Below, piece after piece: positions 1 to 10,807 of a stretch of DNA of 64,000 bases. Position numbers and translations under genes: made by a program. Under the pieces are notes generated by a model. It saw only the letters and a program-made list of their open reading frames with translations, was not told where the DNA came from and did not search any database. Source of the stretch: Vesta saturnalis (Eukaryota > Arthropoda > Insecta > Coleoptera > Lampyridae); the NCBI GenBank assembly GCA_036346205.1, contig JARFJB010001987.1, positions 1,111,001 through 1,175,000 of the forward strand. The letters are read 5' to 3'. Within the stretch, counting starts at the first letter, position 1, and each line of letters starts with the position of its first letter.

Positions 1-230
1 TTGGTTATTACCGGTAATAAAAAGATAAGGATTTTTTAATAATTTGACATACACAGGTTAATAGTTCCATTAACAAGATATATTTGATCTCAATGTAGCA
101 TGTGTTATGGAAATTGTAGAATTTGTCAAAGAGAAAATTGATATTGACGTAGAAGTTGCGAAAGCCGTTAAGTACTAAGTGGGGGTAATGATCAAAGCGA
201 AAATAGGGATAATAATAAAGATTAGTTAAT

Positions 231-515
231 ATGTGGATGTGTTATAGTGCAGAGTCGTGGCCTAAGGCTGTGGATTGTGTTAGTTCAGTGCAAAGACTAA
301 TATGCCAATTTCAATCATTAGAATTTGATGCTGAACATGAAAAAGTGTATGGACGAGGTACGTTTAGGGAGGACTATTTAGATAATCGGGTTTATAAGTA
401 TGGTAGTGGAATACGTCTGTGTGAGAAATATTTTCTATCGCGTGACGATGGTGTAGAGTGCATTTGTTGTATTAAGAGGTTAAAAGAAGACCTTAGAGAA
501 ATATCTCTGGAATAA
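231..515 (+). CDS. Hypothetical 94-codon reading frame
   Basis: An open frame of 94 codons starting at an ATG. I do not recognise the product. It is rich in charged residues and cysteine (CECICC-like cluster near the C-terminus, residues about 71-80), with no signal peptide or membrane segment. It lies just outside the degraded minus-strand Polinton, so it could be a fragment of that element's cargo, another transposon gene, or chance. Followed within 300 bases by an AT-rich stretch with no clear continuation. Function unknown. Confidence 0.2.
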   Translation: MWMCYSAESWPKAVDCVSSVQRLICQFQSLEFDAEHEKVYGRGTFREDYLDNRVYKYGSGIRLCEKYFLSRDDGVECICCIKRLKEDLREISLE

Positions 516-941
516 TTTGTACATGAAATAGAATGTCATTTAACGAATTATATTTCAACAGATGACAACACGACAAGTGAAGGAGGCCTGTATTAATGAG
601 CTCAGAAACGTAGTTCACGATGTAGTAGAATGGGAGCGAAAAGAGAATGGGAACAGTTAGAAAGAGACTCTGCATGCTTTTTTAGGAAAAGAATCGAAGA
701 GTGTAGTCAACTACTTTCAGCTGTCCTAGAAAAGCAACATCGTGACTACGTACTTATGAAACGCTTTAGTAGTGTATAGTATTGTATGTATAATAAATAA
801 AAAAAATGAAAGAAAAGAGTTATTGATTACATCATAATATTACAATAAGGAATCGTACAGAGCGTATTATATAATGTCTTTGTTAGAAATCCATGAATTG
901 TGAGAATTATCAAACCCTAACCATTTAACGAGAGACATATT

Positions 942-1890
942 TCATCGACGTCGTATTACACGTTCAACTAGGTGAATGTCAGGATGTTTAACACTTTGAA
1001 GTTCTGGCTCATAGAAACGTCCTTGCATCTCTTCATCTCGACTATCACGTAACGTGTAGGTAATTGGACTGGAATGTTTCACTGCTGGTATTAGAAAGAC
1101 TTCGTAACTCCAATTAGGTGTGTAACCCTTAGAGAATATGCTTTTGTATTTGCTAATACGTACATCATCCCCCACTTTAAGTTTATGTGTCTTACGGTCA
1201 AGAACTTTGTGATATTTTGAATGTTTCAAAGTAGAGGCAGCATTCTTTTCCGTTACTTCTATAGGTTTGTATCCGGTGGTTCTATGCGTTCTTGAATTAT
1301 AACCCACAACAAGTTGAGGTAATATTAATAACCATTTATAGGAACCTTACATACTGAATGTATTCCACATTATTGTTTTAAGAGTGCGATTTACACGTTC
1401 AACTATACTACTCTTCAAGTTATAATAACTACTGTAATGATTAATATTAAATTTTTTCATAACTTTTTTAAATTCAGCATTATAAAACTCTGTTTGCATG
1501 TCAGTTTGTATCTGTGTAGGCGTCCTTTGCAAACCAAACAAAAGTTTATTCATTACATCTACGACTAGTTCACCATTCTTGCGTTTGATGGGAAAGGCCC
1601 AGACATATTGAGAGAACGCATTTATTATCATTAAAATGTATTGCAATCCTTTATTCACCCGAGCGTAAGGTGTCATTTCCACTAAATCAGCTTGAAAGAG
1701 ATCATATAAACCTTTTAGTGCTACACAACCCGTGGAAAATTTCCCCTTGCTGTTTTATGCAGTTCTTCAACAATATCAGCTTTACTAAATTTATCGCTTT
1801 CGATTTTAGTAGAATCTCTATGACGAATGGTTCTTATTTCGTAAATTTAACACCGTCTGGTATTATAGGTTGAATCACCTTACGTATAGT
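942..1890 (-). pseudogene. Polinton/Maverick retroviral-type integrase (F54H12.3-like), broken
   Basis: Encodes pieces of the rve-type DDE integrase used by Polintons to insert their linear DNA. Reading the minus strand from about 1890, an N-terminal stretch (KADIVEELH) leads into the catalytic core: the first acidic site (FQADLVEMTPYARVNKG), the second (QTDMQTEFYNAEF) and the third (SIVERVNRTLKTIMW). The C-terminal part (THKLKVGDDVRISKYK, GYTPNWSYEVF) is the chromo/SH3-like tail typical of this family. At least two frameshifts separate the core (1347-1682) from the tail (942-1307) and from the N-terminus. The triad is visible but the gene cannot make one protein. It is the last gene of the minus-strand Polinton fragment, downstream of the DUF8207-like and polymerase pieces. 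Confidence 0.85.
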
Positions 1891-2229
1891 TTGAATAATT
1901 AGAAACATTGGTGTCGTATATAGTAGATCATCCACTTGAAGATGACCACATACAATGCACTATTGTACACTGTATAAGCAAACAAATATTTGCCATCTGT
2001 ACCCAATGGAATATCTACTGCCTTCTTACGCAATAAACCTTGTAAGGTAATATGTTTCGTAATATATCATCTTGTTCGTGGCATCACTGTGATGATAAGT
2101 AGTATGTTTACCAAATTTATCTATTGACATCAGTGCTGGATATGTAGTAGTATCTATAGTGAGGGTCATTGTAACAATGAAATGAAATGAATATAGTAAT
2201 AGGTTTATAACCAGATATCCTACTTTATT
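1891..2229 (-). other. Decayed spacer between integrase and DUF8207-like gene
   Basis: About 340 bases of minus-strand Polinton interior. Short unconnected stretches such as TTYPALMSIDKFGKHTTYHH can be read, but no open frame or recognised domain holds together. Probably a lost small cargo gene or the linker region of the integrase gene. Confidence 0.3.
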
Positions 2230-3078
2230 ACTTTCGCTGTACTTAATTCGTCAATTATATATATTATTTCGTTGTGGTTACTAGTATTTCCTGCCGACAT
2301 TGATCCCAATAACTCCCGGAATCAATCCACTAATTTATTCGGATCATTCCAAGGTACAAACTGAATCGTTTGTTATTATATCGTAATAGTTGCATTCCAC
2401 CCCTCTTTTAGAGATAGAAGTTGTGCGAGATCTTGTGGTAGGAGGTGCAATAGCTGATGTAGCGACTCGTTTTTTAGAGTGAGGTAATGGTTTAATGATC
2501 TCAATGTATTTCCAACTATTAGTTCCTTGTATTTGGTCATCTGGGTTGTAATTACGTCGAGCAGCATTTGTGTGGTGCAAAATGTCATTGTATTGCTGCA
2601 GATCACTCTTTTCGTATCCCGCAGGAGCTTTTTGAAATAGTAGCTCATATAATCCCGGAGTTCCATCATAGTCTAATGATGATCCATCAGGAAGAGCGAT
2701 ACGAAAATTCTATCCAATAAACAACTTCTCTTTTTCGGGAAGAAAGTGTACACCGTATGTTAAATCATACTCGTCTTGGGGATCTATAAATGTACCTTCC
2801 ACATAATATTTCGCTAATCCTTCATACTGACTAAGGTACTCTTCATCATGTGTGGTATTAGCAATAAGTTTCATCTAAAATTTGTGGAATGGCGCCAGGA
2901 ACAAGAATACCTGGTGCTTTCCGAGTTCCAGATGTTTTAGGCGTGTGATGTAAAAAAACGTCATGTGCAACAGGCTCAGTTTTCCCGAATTCTGATGTAA
3001 ATGGTTCAGCTTTGACGAGAGAACCATCTTGTTTAGTAATCAATTGTTTCAAAGGTTGTGTTATAGTGATCCCATACC
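2230..3078 (-). pseudogene. Polinton-associated DUF8207-like protein, frameshifted
   Basis: A protein of unknown function that travels with insect Polinton integrases. Visible along the minus strand: an N-terminal linker with AEPFTSEFGKTEPVAHDVF and a GTRKAPGILVPGAIP segment; then YDLTYGVHFLPEKEKLFIG; then the core RIALPDGSSLDYDGTPGLYELL; then HHTNAARRNYNPDDQIQGTN-SWKYIEIIKPLP. This matches my memory of the DUF8207 pattern (GTPGLWELI ... YETNALRRNYDP). The C-terminal end reads as IDSGSYWDQCRQE. At least three frame changes occur, so no full protein is possible. The 5' end is fused to truncated polymerase at about 3070, which suggests an internal deletion of the element. Confidence 0.7.
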
Positions 3079-3530
3079 AATAGGACGCGACAGTATTCTT
3101 CATCGGATATATTTTCATCAAGCATTTTATCGTAGAATTTGTCATAGGAAGGTACTGTGACATCGTCTAATTTATTAAAATTGTCCACGTACCCGTAGGG
3201 GAAAATACCTTTCTTTCTAAGTTAAAGTCATTATCTTCACCAAAATATTTCCATTGATCATCTGATAAATTATAAGATAGAATATCTAAGGATGCCGCCA
3301 TGAATCTACAACTATCGACGAATCACAAATTTATGTACTTCTTTTCCCTATGGTCGCGACCATTAATGAATTCGTGTACATAAATATGCTTACCGAACGT
3401 TATATATTTCTCACTATTAGCAGGGAGTACGGCCATTTCTTCAGTTTCACTCGCTAACTGTTTGATGAACAGGTGGACATCATAACCACTGAGATTATGG
3501 AAAAAAACTGGGATAAATGTAGGTAATTGG
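3065..3530 (-). pseudogene. Polinton protein-primed DNA polymerase B, second fragment (Exo II to start of palm)
   Basis: Continuation of the polymerase gene whose N-terminal part lies at 4865-6060. It begins with PVFFHNLSGYDVHLFIKQLA, the Exo II region of protein-primed family B polymerases, continues through FVDSCRFMAASLDILSYNLS (Exo III side), and ends in FYDKMLDENISDEEYCRVLLVW, which normally precedes the first palm motif. There is one in-frame stop (INL*FVDS) and a frameshift near 3170. The polymerase catalytic motifs are absent: the sequence passes directly into the DUF8207-like gene, so the catalytic domain was deleted. It cannot replicate anything. Confidence 0.75.
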
Positions 3531-3908
3531 CAGTTTATAACCTTAACTTAAGCCAAAGTATAACAACAATTATTAAAAGGCGTCAAATTGTAACATTAAT
3601 AGCGGCTCCAAGTGTATAAACACTAAAACTGGGCCAACTTATAACATTAAATAAAAAAGCGATGATGTAATATACCATTCGTAATTGATCAAATAATTTA
3701 ATTAATATAAAAAATTACCTTTTAATAATCGCTACTGCCGTCGGCTCATCGGTAGATGAATATAAGGGTGGATTCTAATAAATAGTTTAATTAACCTACC
3801 TGAAATGCTAGTTGCTTCTTTTCTGCTTGATTATTTTCACTTAATTCCAAAAATGTTATCAAAAAATTATGAAAAAAATAATAAATTCTCGAGCGCCATG
3901 TTGTCTTT

Positions 3909-3978
<70 letters not shown>

Positions 3979-4862
3979 AGGAACAACAAAACCTAGTTAT
4001 TGAATATTACAAACAATTAACACAAATGAAAATAAAATAACAAGTTATGCATAAGTTTATTTAATATATGTTTGAAAAAGAAAAAGAAATTCAGAAGTCA
4101 TAAACTAAATTATAAAAAAACTTTACCTTTTAACGGTTCTGTACATACACTGTGACAGATACTATGAAGTAGAATGGTTCATATGGTGAGGTCAATGTCT
4201 TGCTTAGTTATCCTTAAAATATGGAATTTCCTTGAAGTTTAATTCGCCAAATTTATCTGTAAAAGAATGTAGAACTTGCGTTGTAAAGGTAACTCAAGTA
4301 AAACTTGCCATTTAAAATAATAGTACAGTTAATTATTGACTTATACGTGCCATTAAAGATTATTAAGTACACAAATTAAGTGATTAAAAAGGTGCGTACT
4401 TAAAAAAAATAAGTACGTAAAAAAAGTACGTAAAATAAGTACGTAAAATAAGTGCCTAAAAAAAAGCAAAGGCTTTAGCTTTAAATATAATGAGAAAAAA
4501 ATAACTTACCACCAAAATTCTGATGGCACCAAAATATAAAAAATTAAGTAAAAATTATGCTTATTGCTGTTAACAGTCAGCATTAAGTGAAGTACAAAAA
4601 AGCTTTCAGAATAACTGAAGTGTATTTCCCCTAAAAATCTACACGCTTGCGCGAATACAAAAATATAAATCCAATTTTTTAAGAAAGGGAACTAAAACTA
4701 TTTATGTAATATTACACCCAAAAGATTTGTTCTAGGAAATGCCAATTAAATTGCCATTTTCAATTCTACATATTAATAATTAAAAACTTTTCTAATATTA
4801 TGCCAAATAGATGAACGATTCTTAAATTAATGTACTTTTTAATACAACCACAAAAAAAAGGT
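3531..4862. mobile_element. Unidentified AT-rich insertion splitting the Polinton polymerase gene
   Basis: About 1.33 kb separate two parts of the polymerase that are adjacent in intact genes (CNLNL on one side, PTFIPVFFHNL on the other). The insert has no coding capacity, contains a long (TA)n tract, and has repeated GTACGTAAAATAAGTAC-type steps at about 4390-4450. I could not define inverted ends or a target duplication, so the family is unknown. Confidence 0.5.
3911..3976. repeat. (TA)n microsatellite
   Basis: Uninterrupted TA dinucleotide run of about 33 units inside the insertion that splits the polymerase gene. The Y-I repeat peptide read through it is an artefact. Confidence 0.97.
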
Positions 4863-4864
4863 TG

Positions 4865-6060
4865 TTACAAGTTTAAATTGCAATTTGAATGTGCCGCACC
4901 ACGATATATACCAGTGACATGGCAGTGATCTCGTACTTCGGAATTTGTAAGGTCGTCCGTAAAAAGCTTGTCGCATACATAACAATTACCACTTTGCTCA
5001 TGTATCACCAGTTGTTCATCAGTTAGTGGTAACATTGGAACAACAGTTTTCAAATGCTCATTACATATCCGTTTCACATCACTCTCGAGTCATGTAATAA
5101 ATACCTCCGCGGTATTAACCCCCCTATAAAGCTCTAACTTGGACCAAGCATCGTTTACATCGCACTTAATATAATAACTGAAAGAGTATGGTTCATGTTT
5201 ACACGATGTTATCGTGAACGGTTGTTCGGGATCGAGTTCAGCCATATTTACCGGTACTAGTAGCGCTTCAAAATCTGCATATATTACGAACGGTAAAAAC
5301 ATCTGTTTTTGATAGTTTCGAAACGCAAGTATACTTTCCGCATAGAATTCCCCGGTTCTGTCTTTTCTTTGCATCACGCCAAGTAATTTAGTGTATACGA
5401 AATTACAGTCATAAGACACGTGTCGAGTTAATTGCTCCTGCGTTCTAAAGTAGTGAGTACATGAATCACAAAAATATTTTGCCCCATTACGTCGGCTTAT
5501 TTGGTTGCTAAGTAAACGAGAAAAATTTTTTATCCATCCATAATGCTGATTATCCGTTTGGTTACTGGCTAATAGTAATAAATTAACATGCATAGGTTGT
5601 TAGCTCTTGTATAGTAGAGAGGACCCACTACCTCAGGAAAACGATGACCATCACGATACGTATCCTCCAGTCCATAAACATTGATGGAGATATTACTGTT
5701 GGACTCAAACGTTGAGATGTTAGTCAGCTTAACAGGAAATTCTACACCGTTACAGTTGAATAACGTCCTGAAATCAGGGTAAGAAGTCGTCCGTTGTGGT
5801 AACACCGTCGGTGTCACTAATGCTGATACAATAGCCCACGAAAAGCAGAAATTCTTCACATTCACTATGTCATGTTTATGCGAAATTTCAGGCGGGACAT
5901 TCATATAGGATGAACCTGTAGTGGGAGAAAATTTCAACATGTTTACCTCTAAATATACGAAATTCACCAGCTACAAGAGCATCTACGATGGGTACCACAC
6001 TGCACGTACGCTCAATTACTTGCACCACGTCTTCGCAGGTGTAATGATACAGAAGTGGAA
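4865..6060 (-). pseudogene. Polinton DNA polymerase B, N-terminal fragment with endonuclease VII-like zinc motif
   Basis: N-terminal half of a protein-primed family B polymerase. In minus-strand order: a region with FCFSWAIVSAL, VEFPVKLTNISTFE and SINVYGLED, followed by VNLLLLA; a C2H2-type unit (YFCDSCTHYFRTQEQLTRH); the Exo I motif LPFVIYADFEALL carrying the D-x-E pair; and a CYVCDKLFT...VRDHCHVTGIYRGAAH-S-CNLNL segment that resembles the treble-clef core of recombination endonuclease VII and is regular in insect Polinton polymerases. Frameshifts at about 5590 and 5085 divide it into three frames. It ends exactly where the 3531-4862 insertion begins. Confidence 0.8.
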
Positions 6061-6161
6061 AGCCCCTTTGTACTTGTACTAAATCAAAATGTTTTATTCC
6101 TAGAGAAAATCATATATCTGAATAATACACTGATTACATTTGTACATGCAACAAATAAATA

Positions 6162-6462
6162 CAGGGTGAGTCACGAGGAACTGTACATACTTCTACCATA
6201 AGTAGAGGCACCTTAGGGGATTATCAAATGACCATTAAAAAATGTCTTCTTGTTTTGTTTATTAATATGCAGGGTGAATTATGGATCTTCACCAAAACAA
6301 TGTTTCGTCATATCTTTTCAATGATTAAGTCGATTTGTCTCATTTTTTGGTGAAAGTGTGTATTCGTGTCTAGCAACTAACTGACATATCCAGAATTAAA
6401 AAAATCCAGGACCGTCTTCGTGAAAATTTGTGGGACTGCTTGATATCCAATACATCACCCTG
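6162..6462. mobile_element. TA-flanked MITE with CAGGGTGA ends (Tc1/mariner type)
   Basis: The unit starts CAGGGTGAGTCAC and ends CATCACCCTG, with a TA dinucleotide at each side, as expected for a Tc1/mariner target duplication. It is about 300 bases and has no coding frame. Similar CACCCTGTAT/ACAGGGTG strings recur at about 6768 and 30411, so more copies or fragments of this family may be present. Confidence 0.55.
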
Positions 6463-6464
6463 TA

Positions 6465-7324
6465 TATGATTTCTCTAAAATCTGATATAATTTTTTCAGA
6501 GCGCATTAATAGACAGTTAAACCTGGGTATTCGAATTTTTTGTTACACTTACCTCACATTTTCAATTAAAGATTCATTTTAGAGTCAAATTGAAAATTGG
6601 CAATAATGAAATATCTTACTGTATAATAATGTTTAGTTATTAAAAAGAAATCTTTAAAATAAACAGTAACGATATACACTGTGCTCCAGTCTGGTAAATA
6701 CCATAATTTGAATTGATTTACAGGGCCGGATTTAGAAATCTGGCATATCTGGTTCATCTCAAACATTCACCCTGTATGTAACTTTTTCCACCCGTAATAG
6801 ACAGAAAACAGATAAAAAATGTTTGTAATAACCTAGTTTTCTTATTTGTGTGAAGAAAAATCGTGTGTAATTATTTTAATCGGAATGAAATGAACAAGCC
6901 GAAGAAATGTTGATTCATAAATTAAGAAATAAAATAAACAACAATAAGCAAATAATAAAACAGTTTTACAATGTGGAACAAAGTAAAAAACAATTTAAAA
7001 AATAATTCGATTATAAAAGATGTTCAAAATGAAATCCATCTGCCTCAATACACTTTTCTTGTCGAATGTTTAAATGTGTAATGCACTTTCTTAGTTTGTG
7101 TGTTCCAAAAGTTTCCAATCTTACCTACTACCCTGCCTTTCCTTACAGGAAAGCATTTTTTAAGACTGTTTACAACCCTTGCTGTATAAGTAAGTATTTA
7201 GGTAACTGATTTGCTTCTCATACATATTAGGTGTGTTACTTTCTTAGTGGACCAACCATCTATATGATTGCAGCCAGAGGACGTTCAAGGTGCTCTTTTA
7301 CGGCTAGATGCGAATATTGAGGAT
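6465..7324. other. No recognisable gene; separates the two opposite Polinton fragments
   Basis: AT-rich sequence with no coherent coding frame. It may contain one or more MITE remnants, judging by TTCACCCTGTATG at about 6766. I could not identify Polinton terminal inverted repeats here. Confidence 0.4.
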
Positions 7325-7430
7325 CACTCTTAACTTCGAATTGCAAAGATGGTTAGAATGTGGAGCATTAAAGAAAGCTGGAAATAAGGCTGCATTAGTG
7401 CAACGGTTAGTAAAAAATTTAGTATTCATA
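7325..7430 (+). pseudogene. SAP-like DNA-binding motif fragment
   Basis: A short reading (FELQRWLECGALKKAGNKAALVQRLV) has the spacing of a SAP helix-extension-helix motif: a leucine-rich first helix, a glycine turn and a K-x-x-L-V-x-R-L second helix. It lies immediately upstream of the plus-strand integrase and is broken on both sides. It probably belonged to the element's own N-terminal gene. SAP motifs bind AT-rich DNA; the assignment rests on pattern alone. Confidence 0.4.
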
Positions 7431-7459
7431 GTGAAATTAAATTGAACCGACCCTCACAA

Positions 7460-8115
7460 CTATAGGTGTGAATCGAGGGAAACCCCGAGAAGGGAGAACA
7501 TGGCATATGGATGCTGTATACTCTGATCCAGCGCATCCGGTAGGGTTTTCGGGTATAATACCTTTAGTTAATGCTGTAAAGGGTAGATATGGTAAAGTGA
7601 AAAAATGGCTGCAGTGTCAGGAAGCTTATACGGTGCATAAACCTGTCAGAAAAAAGTTTCCCCGCAATAGGTATATTGTGAACAACATTTACGATCTTTG
7701 CGATAAGCGAACTTTAAGTAAACACAATGGTGGATACAACTAACGGTTATCGATGTGTTTAGCAGAAGGGCTTGGGCGAGAACTCTTCACGCGAAAACAG
7801 CCGCATCTGTAATTGAAGCATTCATCGATATTTTTAAGGAAACTGATAATACACCGGCAAATCTATAGACGGATAAAGGCAAGGAGTTTGTGGCGAGCAG
7901 TGTACAAAACTTTTTCAAGAAACAAAATATCAATTTCTATGTAACAAATAACCCTGATGTAAAAGCATCTGTAGTTGAAATATTTAATAAATCGAAAACA
8001 AAGATGTGGCGTTATTCCTACAGGTATATCGGTGTACACCAAAGACTTGTGAATGCTTACAGCAGTAGTCCTCATTCAAGTATAAAGATGGCCCCTGCGG
8101 CTGTAAACGATGATT
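7460..8115 (+). pseudogene. Second Polinton integrase (F54H12.3-like), broken
   Basis: N-terminal region typical of the family (YSDPAHPVGFSGI, KKWLQCQEAYTVHKPVRKKF) at 7468-7743, then a frameshifted core. The stretch with TDKGKEFVASSVQNFFKKQN carries the second catalytic Asp, and NPDVKASVVEIFN the third Glu, followed by LVNAYSSSPHSSIKMAPAAVND. Stops and frameshifts lie between the pieces (for example at 7741-7743 and 7866-7868). It is clearly a different copy from the minus-strand integrase at 942-1890, since both contain the same domain with different residues. It heads the plus-strand Polinton gene row. Confidence 0.85.
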
Positions 8116-8119
8116 ACCA

Positions 8120-8340
8120 ACGCACATGTTTGTTTATTTCGACATCATTGAACCGCAAATTGTGGGTGATGTTTTATCTCCGCTTATGCGTATAATAGAT
8201 ATTATTGTGGTTTTTTCGCCTGCACACTACATGCCCGTGATGACACGGGAATTTGAAAACATCAAGATTAATACAAAAACAGATACGGGTGCAGCAATGC
8301 CATTCGAGTTTGGGCCGGTAACGGTATCGGCTCCATGTAC
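8120..8340 (+). pseudogene. C-terminal fragment of a Polinton virion-type structural protein
   Basis: Two adjoining pieces, MFVYFDIIEPQIVGDVLSPL and AHYMPVMTREFENIKINTK followed by MPFEFGPVTVS, match the carboxyl end of a structural gene that sits directly before the pX-like gene in insect Polinton-like elements. The N-terminal body is missing and the gene abuts the integrase tail, so a deletion joined the two. A role in a capsid or appendage is inferred from position and family memory only. Confidence 0.5.
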
Positions 8341-8695
8341 AGAGGCGCACCATATCAACGTGGACATGGTATAGGAAGCTGGCTAGGTGGTACATTTAGA
8401 AGTATAATACCGTTATTTAAGTCTGGTGCAAAGACTATTGAAATAATAAGCTCTTAGAACGGGTGCCAATATCCTTGGTGACGTCATAGAGGATCGACCT
8501 GTTAAGGAATCGTTTCAAGAAAGATTTCACAAGGCAGGTAGAGATCTTAAACGTAAAGCCGATGAGAAAATCGATAAAATGATGGATGGTTCAGACTATA
8601 AAAGAGTACGTCTATCTGATAATAACCAGTCTCTACCGAGAGCTGTTGCTGTTAAGAAGACGAAACCTACTTACGACGATATATTTTCAAGTTAA
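8335..8695 (+). pseudogene. Adenovirus pX-like core/minor virion protein of the Polinton, frameshifted
   Basis: A small basic, glycine-rich protein. The first piece (8335-8457) begins MYRGAPYQRGHGIGSWLGG and continues with a hydrophobic-basic segment before a TAG. The second piece continues in the next frame from 8462 to a TAA at 8693-8695, is lysine/arginine rich (HKAGRDLKRKADEKIDK) and ends TYDDIFSS. This organisation matches the pX-type proteins reported in adintovirus/Polinton genomes. The one-base frame change makes it dead. It sits between the structural-protein tail and the capsid gene, the usual place. Confidence 0.65.
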
Positions 8696-9834
8696 TGGCT
8701 TTTCTACATACCCTTATCAGCTCTTAGTGATGACCCCCAATAGAGTTTGTAGTGCGCTGAAACGGAAACGATTACATACATTTAAGCCAGGCCATGTTGT
8801 ACATCACAGCTAAAGTTCTAAAGCAAGACGATGCAGCACTTATCGACGCGGATGTTGTAGCACCGGTAAGCAATTGGATGCATTCGCTTTTCCCACAAGT
8901 GGAGGTTTACTTAAATCAGAATATGGTGTCACAACGAAACAACACCTACGCCTACCGCTCATATATTGAAACGTTACTAAATTATGGAAAGGAAGACAAT
9001 AGTTCACATCTAGGTTTTACCTTATGTCACAATGATACAGCCGGGCAGACGAATACACTAAGACACGCAAATAACGGTTTCTCGAAACATCAAGTACTTG
9101 CAGCGACCAGCAAACAGGTTGAGATGATTGGTCACGTGCACTCAGATTTGTTTAATCAAGAACAGTTTCTCATAAGCGGTGTTGAATTAAAGGTTAAATT
9201 TGTACGATTAAGAGATATCTTAGTCTAATAGCGACGCACGGTTTAACTTACAAGACGAGAATTATGGACGCTAGTTTACTTGTGAGACGTATGCGAATCA
9301 ACCCCACCATTCTAATTGCATACGCAAAAGCTTTAGAAACAACTGTAGCAACAACTGTTACAAGGGCAGACGTAAAAGTGTTAACTATACCTATACAACG
9401 AAAATCATTGGATAATGTCTTCTTGGCTCAGTTACCTAAACGATGTATCGTAGGTTTTGTCGCAAATAAAACCTTCAACGGTGATTACGCCTCAAATCCA
9501 TTAAATTTTCTTCACAGCAATATTAGCTACATGTCGTTAAATATTGACGGCCAACAAATTCCATTGAAGGCCTTACAACCAGACTTTACAGCTAATGGTT
9601 TACTGTTACTGTTACGTTTACTGTACGGTTACTGTTTAATGGCCTTCGACCTAGCCCCTTATTTGTCTACAAACACTAGCACGTACTGGAATTTAGTTAG
9701 AAACGGTTCCCTCCGCCTAGAATTTGGCTTTGAAGAAGCGATCGTAGAAACCGTTAACTGTTTGGTGTACGCCGAATTCATAACATGATCGAGATCGATA
9801 AAGATCGGAATGTCGTCATGGATTTCGCCTGTTA
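8696..9834 (+). pseudogene. Polinton jelly-roll capsid protein (F54H12.2-like), frameshifted
   Basis: The product is a capsid jelly-roll protein annotated in many insects as F54H12.2-like. N-terminal half at 8794-9228: SNWMHSLFPQVEVYLNQNMV, YAYRSYIETLLNYG and NQEQFLISGVELKVKFV. C-terminal half at 9264-9788: MDASLLVRRMRINPTILIAYA, RCIVGFVANKTFNGDYASNP, YMSLNIDGQQIPLKALQPDF and a final AEFIT. The last few codons run on after a one-base shift to about 9834. Breaks near 8790, 9225 and 9781 make it non-functional. Total span matches a protein of just under 400 residues. Confidence 0.75.
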
Positions 9835-9864
9835 AAAGGGATAACCCTTAGATAACGTAGATAA

Positions 9865-10246
9865 CCGAGCTGGTAGCGTAGTGGTGACACGACCTGCTTA
9901 GCATTCGCGAGGTAATGGGTTCGATTCCCGTTACCGCCTACCTTGTTTGAGGTTTTTTCAGGGGGTTTCCTCCTACACATGTAGCGGAATGGTCACTGCG
10001 TATACGCACACCATGTGCGCCTACTTAGGCGAATGTTTGGGTATTATTTTCCCCCTCAGAACCCTAAGCCCGTTCCTTCCGATCCTATCCTAACCACACC
10101 CATCCTTAATCCCACCATGCATATATACGTAACGTATGTGTGTACGCTGGGAATCCATAATTTTGGCTGAAGGAGCTCGGAAAGCTCGAGCAGCCCGTAC
10201 TTCCCCTTGCGGAGGGAATGGAATACGTGGTATTTTCCTTTTTTTT
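9865..10246 (+). mobile_element. tRNA-derived SINE, copy 1
   Basis: A non-coding RNA polymerase III retroelement. The head is tRNA-like: an A box (TGGTAGCGTAGTGG) and a B box (GGTTCGATTCC) about 40 bases apart. The body contains CAGGGGGTTTCCTCC, CACACCATGTGCG and CCCCCTCAGAACCC, and it ends in a T-rich tail (CCTTTTTTTTCC). It matches the copy at 61392-61777 throughout. Flanks share only GATAA(C), so the duplication here is short or decayed. It lies inside the Polinton between capsid and DVQGF genes. Confidence 0.88.
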
Positions 10247-10251
10247 CCTGA

Positions 10252-10797
10252 TAACAAGCTTCAGTTTACAGCAGCAGCTGAAAGAAGACACATACTTGGA
10301 CGTGCAAGGGTTTAGAGGTGTTGATAATGAATTCATACCGGAAGAAATTGCCGTGACTACAGATCATGGTTCGTTACTGCTAATACTGATAAAGTCACCT
10401 CGAATTATTTTATAACAAAGCCCATGTCTAGGCAGATAAGGTATTTAGAGGATAAATATCACGGCTTCAAATGACAGAGTATGTGCTCCTACAACGATTT
10501 CCGAGAAGAGCTACCGTTTAATAAAATTCACGTTAAGGGTAGAGAAAAACAGTTTTTAAACTTCCTTAACAAACCAATACTAAACTGGGCTGTCCGTCGA
10601 TTAAAAAATTGAAAAGGGAGGCAAATGCGTGTAGCTGTTTAAACCATAATATCGAGCCTATGTGCGCTCTGGAAAACACATTACTACTGCAAGACTGGGT
10701 GCATACCAGTTCCAAAGATGTATGTGGTACAAGTGTTGAAATGTTTGAAATCGATCCCCAGCCACAAGAATGTGTTTTGACTTGTATGTGCTTCTAA
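10252..10797 (+). pseudogene. Polinton-associated DVQGF-family protein, broken
   Basis: Pieces of one recurrent Polinton/virus-like gene: TYLDVQGFRGVDNEFIPEE-IAV near the start, then IHVKGREKQFLNFL at about 10525, then GCPSIKKLKRE and CSCLNHNIEPMCALENTLLL with QDW at 10590-10690. The D-x-Q-G-F opening followed by a beta strand looks like an RNase H-type fold and the C-H-C-C cluster looks metal binding, but I cannot name the function. Several stops and frame changes. It lies between the SINE (inserted just upstream) and the protease. Confidence 0.5.
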
Positions 10798-10807
10798 TCG
10801 GTAACCG

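Noticed and set aside
3805..3996. Reading frame with a long Y-I repeat
   Set aside because: It simply translates a (TA)n microsatellite; the same applies at 16396-16587.
9865..9945. A tRNA gene
   Set aside because: A and B boxes are present, but no cloverleaf closes, and the 300-base body and second copy with a target duplication show it is a SINE head.
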